NCBI GenBank assembly: GCA_038217425.1
Contig: JBBQPM010000051.1
Coordinates: 1-39,487 of the forward strand
DNA length: 39,487 nucleotides
Origin: JAIEPT01 sp038217425
GTDB taxonomy: Bacteria > Planctomycetota > Planctomycetia > Gemmatales > Gemmataceae
Direction of reading: 5' to 3'
A program made the translations under genes and the position numbers. A model generated the notes under the pieces. That model had not been told where the DNA came from, did not search any database, and saw nothing but the letters and a program-made list of their open reading frames with translations. Numbering within the stretch: position 1 is the first letter of the stretch; every line of letters starts with the position of its first letter. Shown here piece by piece: positions 36,445 through 39,487 of the stretch.

Positions 36445-36659
36445 GGGGCAGGAGGCCCAAGGGGGGATCGTTCGAGCGTGCCGAGCGCCGACGAGGCTCT
36501 CACATACGTCAGGACCGGTCCGTCCTGACTCCATACCGATTGTTGCCCAGAGACTTCCCCGGCATCGACAAGCCCTTTGAGTCGGTTTGTTGAAATGGGA
36601 CCTTGCGGTTCGCCGCCGTGCTTGTAAAACCACTGGTCGAAGTCGTTGTTACTTCGCAT
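36441..36659 (-). CDS. Small GYF_2-domain protein
   Basis: 72 residues. The start at 36659 has GAGGT just upstream; a TTG at 36671 in the same frame is less likely. The whole protein is one GYF_2 domain (QWFYKHGGEPQGPIS and VWSQDGPVLTYVRAS), a fold found in many planctomycete membrane and regulatory proteins, where it usually binds proline-rich peptides. Most copies are joined to membrane helices; this one has none and is unusually short, so it could be a truncated gene. Its stop overlaps the start of a 54-aa open frame (ATGA). Confidence 0.6.
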   Translation of the reverse strand: MRSNNDFDQWFYKHGGEPQGPISTNRLKGLVDAGEVSGQQSVWSQDGPVLTYVRASSALGTLERSPLGPPAP

Positions 36660-36783
36660 CGGCCACCTCAATCTCGCGAAGCCCTTGGCTGCGATTACCG
36701 GAAGAGATGAATAGAATCGTTGCCGCCATTTCCTGCTGGCAGAGAACTTCTATCTCACAATGGCAGAACCAATTTGAGGATTC

Positions 36784-36826
36784 TGTCCGAAACCGGACAA
36801 CCGAAAGATATTTTTTCTGTTATATT
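36784..36826 (+). promoter_or_regulatory. Dyad operator and promoter region upstream of the Crp/Fnr gene
   Basis: The 341 bases between the GYF_2 gene and the Crp/Fnr gene (36660-37000) hold no convincing gene. The perfect dyad TGTCCG-AAAC-CGGACA is at 36784-36799. A -10-like TATATT lies at 36821-36826, so the dyad covers the -35 region and would block or help RNA polymerase. A leader hairpin with 8-bp arms GGAGCGGG/CCCGCTCC is at 36924-36949, and a T7 run follows at 36964-36970. Dyads of this size fit a dimeric helix-turn-helix protein such as the Crp/Fnr product, but autoregulation is inference. Confidence 0.5.
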
Positions 36827-37000
36827 TCGGGTAGAGCTTACAGCTTTCATCGGGCTGGAAATTACCGATGCAGTGCGTGGGATGTTTTGAAGCGCCGCCT
36901 CTTTTTTGGAGAACAATCGCCATGGAGCGGGGGTTCCCTTACCCGCTCCCGGCTCCGCGGCGATTTTTTTCTGACCCGAGAGCAGAAGGGAGCCGCCGCC

Positions 37001-37717
37001 ATGGCAAAGAGCCCCGCCGCCGAACCTTCCTCCTCAGAGAACAAATTGCTCGCTCGTTTACCGCAAGAGGACTACGAGCGTTTGTTCCCGCACCTTCAGC
37101 GTGTTCCGCTCGAATTCAAGGTCGTCTTGAGCGAGCCTCGCTCCCCGATCGACCAGATCTATTTCCCGTGCAGCGGCGTCGTCTCCTCCATCACCCTGAT
37201 GGATAACGGAGACTCCATCGAAGTGGCGACCGTGGGGAAGGAGGGCTTGGTCGGCCTGTTGGCCTTTTTGGATGCCGAGGAATCGCCGCATCGGCAACTC
37301 GTTCAGGTGCCTGGCGAAGCGTGGCGCATGAAGGCGCCGACGTTTCGAGCCGAAGCGAGCAAGCCCGGCCCGTTTCGAAAGCTGATCAGTCGCTACCATA
37401 CGGCCTTCCACTATCAGGTCTCGCAGTCGGTCGCTTGCAATGGACTCCACACGGTGCAGCGCCGTTGTTGCCGGTGGATCCTCATGACGCACGACCGTGC
37501 CGGGGGCGACGTATTTCCGCTGACCCACGAGTTTTTGGCCCACATGTTAGGCGTTCGCCGCGTCAGCATCACGGAGGTTCTCAAGCCGTTGCAAAAGGCG
37601 GGGTTGGTCAGCAATCGCCGCGGCGAGATCACGGTACTCGATCGGCCCGGACTGGAGAAGGCGTCGTGCGAATGCTACCGCGAGGTGAAAAACCATTTCG
37701 AGCGACTGCTGGGTTAA
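37001..37717 (+). CDS. Crp/Fnr-family transcription regulator
   Basis: 238 residues. The start at 37001 follows AGAAGGG; a longer in-frame extension to 36587 reads through the promoter region. A cyclic-nucleotide-binding-like beta domain covers ~20-140 (FPCSGVVSSITLMDNGDSIEVATVGKEG-type strands) and a C-terminal HTH_Crp covers ~155-225 (LTHEFLAHMLGVRRVSITEVLKPLQKAGLV). The phosphate-binding cassette of cAMP-binding CRP (GE..LRRSA) is not seen, and no Fnr-type N-terminal cysteine cluster exists, so the ligand is unknown. It may bind the dyad at 36784-36799 upstream of its own gene. Confidence 0.88.
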   Translation: MAKSPAAEPSSSENKLLARLPQEDYERLFPHLQRVPLEFKVVLSEPRSPIDQIYFPCSGVVSSITLMDNGDSIEVATVGKEGLVGLLAFLDAEESPHRQLVQVPGEAWRMKAPTFRAEASKPGPFRKLISRYHTAFHYQVSQSVACNGLHTVQRRCCRWILMTHDRAGGDVFPLTHEFLAHMLGVRRVSITEVLKPLQKAGLVSNRRGEITVLDRPGLEKASCECYREVKNHFERLLG

Positions 37718-37730
37718 GACTCCAGGAAAG

Positions 37731-37880
37731 ACATTGTTCTGGGCCCCGGCGGGGTCGCGGGCATTGTTCTGGGCCCCGGCGGGGCCGCGGACATTGTTCT
37801 GGGCCCCGGCGGGGCCGCGGGCATTGTTCTGGGCCCCGGCGGGGTCGCGGGCATTGTTCTGGGCCCCGGCGGGGCCGCGG
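37731..37880. repeat. Five exact-length tandem copies of a 30-bp repeat
   Basis: Five 30-bp units without spacers. They vary only at unit position 1 (A, G, A, G, G) and at the base giving GGGGTCGCGG or GGGGCCGCGG (T, C, C, T, C). Each holds the palindrome GGCCCC-GGC-GGGGCC (one end mismatched in units 1 and 4). The unit length is a multiple of three, so every frame without a stop stays open through it; no gene is inferred from that. Confidence 0.97.
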
Positions 37881-38540
37881 AAGGTAGCCACGGGTGGAGC
37901 GCAGCGCAACCCGTGGATCGCGGCATCTCGAAACTGCCCCGGAGGGGCAGAGGAGACGTCGTCAATCGAAGACGTAACGTTCTTCGAATTCGATCTCGTG
38001 AGCTCGGAGTAATCGTAAAAATTCTGACTTGAAGTCTTGTTTCTTGTGATGCTCGGCTTGCGTCGCGATGTAAATCTTTACCTTCTCGTCCTGCGATCTG
38101 CTGACAGTAAAAACGCCGTACCCCTCTTGCCAGGCAAAGGCGTGGAGGGCGGAAAACTGCTCGTGGATCCACTTGGACGAACGCGATTTCACGGTGCGCA
38201 TCAAGTCTGAGACCAACCCGTCGGGTCGCCAGCGTAGATACATGTGGACGTGGTCTTCGACGCCGCCGATGCTGTAGAGTACGCCTTTCTCCGCGCGAAC
38301 GATGCCGCCCACGTAGGGGTAAAGTTTCTCAGCAACCTCGCTGGTGATCCACGGCTCGCGCTGCTTGGTGCTGAAGACGACATGCAAGAGAATTTGCGAG
38401 TAGGTGCCGGGCATGATGGGCCTTTCGTTGGGGAACACGGTTCCTTCGCCCCGCCGGGGCGACGAAGAGGGAGGTGCGTTTCCACGGGTTACGCGTCAGG
38501 CGGACTGCGTCCGCCGCGACGCTCCACCCGTGGCTACCTT
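37881..38540. mobile_element. IS200-like element bounded by an inverted 20-mer
   Basis: The tnpA-type gene is enclosed by the 20-mer AAGGTAGCCACGGGTGGAGC at 37881-37900 and its exact inverse at 38521-38540. Hairpins CTGCCCC-GGA-GGGGCAG (37934-37950) and TCGCCCC-GCC-GGGGCGA (38446-38462) sit just outside the coding region on each side, where IS200/IS605 elements have subterminal hairpins. True IS200 elements have no terminal inverted repeats, so the 20-mer may be a dispersed repeat rather than an element end. Boundaries are therefore uncertain. Confidence 0.45.
37962..38414 (-). CDS. tnpA: IS200/IS605-family HUH transposase TnpA (REP-associated type)
   Basis: 150 residues from the ATG at 38414; an upstream in-frame start at 38438 would add eight residues. 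The HUH motif is H-V-H at 55-57 (GGVEDHVHMYLRW), and the nucleophile is Y115 in the Y-x-x-x-Q motif (YIATQ, Q119). Both are intact, so the protein should be active in single-strand DNA cleavage and joining. Length fits the IS200 class. No TnpB or RNA-guided nuclease is adjacent. It lies among repeat arrays with a shared hairpin core, as RAYT genes lie among REP sequences. Confidence 0.9.
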   Translation of the reverse strand: MPGTYSQILLHVVFSTKQREPWITSEVAEKLYPYVGGIVRAEKGVLYSIGGVEDHVHMYLRWRPDGLVSDLMRTVKSRSSKWIHEQFSALHAFAWQEGYGVFTVSRSQDEKVKIYIATQAEHHKKQDFKSEFLRLLRAHEIEFEERYVFD

Positions 38541-38860
38541 CCGACGCCCCTCCGGGGCGTTCAGACAGGTTGCGCGTCATGCGGATTGCGTTACGCGATT
38601 CCACGGGTTACGCGTCAGTCGGACTGCGTCCGCCGCGACGCTCCACCCGTGGCTACCTTCCGACGCCCCTCCGGGGCGTTCAGACAGGTTGCGCGTCATG
38701 CGGATTGCGTTACGCGTTTCCACGGGTTACGGGTCAGTTCCTCGGATTACGCGTCAGGCGGACTGCGTCCGCCGCGATGCTCCACCCGTGGCTACCTTCC
38801 GACGCCCCTCCGGGGCGTTCAGACAGGTTGCGCGTCATGCAGATTGTGTTACGCCTTTCG
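38482..38860. repeat. Three direct copies of a ~119-bp composite palindrome repeat
   Basis: Copies begin at 38482, 38601 and 38720 (period 119). Copies 1 and 2 differ at only a few bases. Copy 3 is longer by about 20 bases through an insertion after CCACGGGTTAC. Each unit has outer arms CCACGGGT/ACCCGTGG enclosing GGCGGAC-TGC-GTCCGCC (altered in copy 2), then ACGCCCC-TCC-GGGGCGT (38544-38560, 38663-38679, 38802-38818), then a short CGCGT...ACGCG dyad. Long open frames run through it but follow the repeat period, so they are not called genes. Confidence 0.93.
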
Positions 38861-38864
38861 ATAA

Positions 38865-38937
38865 GGAATCTATGCTGAGCCGCCGCTGACGGCGGCGGCC
38901 CCCGCTGGCGCCTTGAGGGCGGCTCAGCATAGATTCC
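38865..38937. repeat. Perfect 20-bp inverted repeat
   Basis: Arms at 38865-38884 and 38918-38937 match exactly (GGAATCTATGCTGAGCCGCC and its complement). The 33-base loop between them is GC-rich and itself palindromic in part (GCCGCCGCTGACGGCGGC). It follows the 119-bp array and may be a further repeat family or the end of a mobile element. The next ~250 bases (38938-39186) hold nothing I can assign. Confidence 0.85.
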
Positions 38938-39186
38938 CGTTGGACTGAACCGCGCATCCCCTCGCTATGGGCTTTCCATCCGGGCGGGATGCCGAGTTGG
39001 ATAGTCTATCGACCTTTCCAGACGTATTGCAAGCGTATTTCTGCCGAATCGGCACTTCGCAAATGCCTCCCCAGTCCAGCGAAATTCTTGCGAAAGACCC
39101 GCTATTTTGGCGCCGGGCGCACACCGCGGACGCCGGCGCCGAGGACGCGCTCGATTGCGGCAAGAGCGACGCGCGGCGTGTGCCGG

Positions 39187-39487
39187 CTACGAACTGTCGG
39201 CGTCGGCTCCGGCGCCATCGTCGGCCGACGGCAGTTCGGCGTAGACGAGTCGACCGCCGCCGCACTGAGGGCACGAACGCAGCGGCGCCGGTTCGATCGG
39301 TTCGGCGCCCGGGGACTCGAGCTTCGCCAGCACGCAGGCGGGCAGGAGCAGTTGCCGAGAGCGGGCCAGGCGCTCGGCGCGTCGGGCGTTGGCCAAGAGG
39401 CCGTAATGGCGGATCTTGACGAAGCTCTTGGGCAGGACGTGCTGCACGAAGCGGCGCAGGAACTCCAGAGCGTCCAAGGTCATGGTC
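39187..39487 (-). CDS. IS91-family transposase, C-terminal part, cut by the window
   Basis: The reading frame is open to the right edge of the window, so the N-terminal part, including the HUH domain, is outside. The visible ~100 residues contain LEFLRRFVQHVLPKSFVKIRHYGLLANARR, read as two blocks typical of the IS91/IS801 Y2 transposase C-terminus. A short CPQCGG near the end fits the C-terminal zinc-like pair seen in such proteins. The stop is at 39187. Whether the element is complete cannot be told here. Confidence 0.8.
   Translation of the reverse strand, partial: TMTLDALEFLRRFVQHVLPKSFVKIRHYGLLANARRAERLARSRQLLLPACVLAKLESPGAEPIEPAPLRSCPQCGGGRLVYAELPSADDGAGADADSS

Noticed and set aside
37731..37880. 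CRISPR array
   Set aside because: The 30-bp repeats abut without spacers and no cas genes are present.
38244..38889. Open frames of 130-206 residues through the 119-bp repeats
   Set aside because: They are open in more than one frame, follow the repeat period and have no start-site support.

Overview
The window reads as chromosomal DNA of a planctomycete, most likely from the Gemmatales/Pirellulales side of the phylum. This is inferred from gene content: DUF4159 proteins, squalene-cyclase-like toroids, Tat-exported Gfo/Idh/MocA oxidoreductases, very large PQQ-like propeller proteins with signal peptides, and small zinc-ribbon membrane proteins. The DNA is GC-rich and has many intergenic palindromes. 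No 16S rRNA or species marker is present, so nothing finer is claimed.

Layout. 1-795 is the end of an rRNA operon (3' part of 23S, a spacer with hairpins, 5S, terminator). 853-2103 holds an overlapping pair of small unknown genes and a convergent coiled-coil/zinc-ribbon protein. 2368-13279 is a co-directional block of mostly exported proteins: a 1716-aa propeller/TPR protein, a cyclase-like toroid, a zinc-ribbon membrane protein, a Tat-type Gfo/Idh/MocA oxidoreductase, a small membrane protein and a toroid-DUF4159 fusion. 13381-16776 holds an AAA ATPase with its own promoter and an OmpR/EnvZ-type two-component pair. 16950-18620 is ettA. 18828-23270 carries a redox-dead thioredoxin-fold protein, a DUF3754/TMEM143 protein, a DUF481 outer-membrane protein and a DUF4956 membrane protein. 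23278-27426 has a possible cysteine peptidase, an unknown anchored protein, a class III aminotransferase and mdh.

From 27562 to 36659 nearly everything is on the minus strand: a second Tat-type Gfo/Idh/MocA protein, then a tight cluster read sulfite reductase - unknown - htpG - trpC - tilS, then a DUF2383 protein, a response regulator and a GYF_2 protein. A Crp/Fnr regulator (37001-37717, plus strand) has a clean dyad in its upstream region. The right end is mobile: an IS200/IS605-type TnpA gene sits between arrays of repeats, and the window ends inside an IS91-type transposase.

The most unusual feature is 37731-38860. A single-domain HUH transposase is flanked by a 5 x 30-bp tandem array on one side and three ~119-bp repeats on the other. 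All of these repeats, and two further hairpins next to the gene, share one core, GCCCC-N3-GGGGC, ten copies in 1.1 kb. At least four other palindrome families lie between genes elsewhere in the window, and one occurs at two sites 18.6 kb apart. This suggests a REP/RAYT-like or IS-end-derived repeat system. No defence system, CRISPR array or biosynthetic cluster was recognised.
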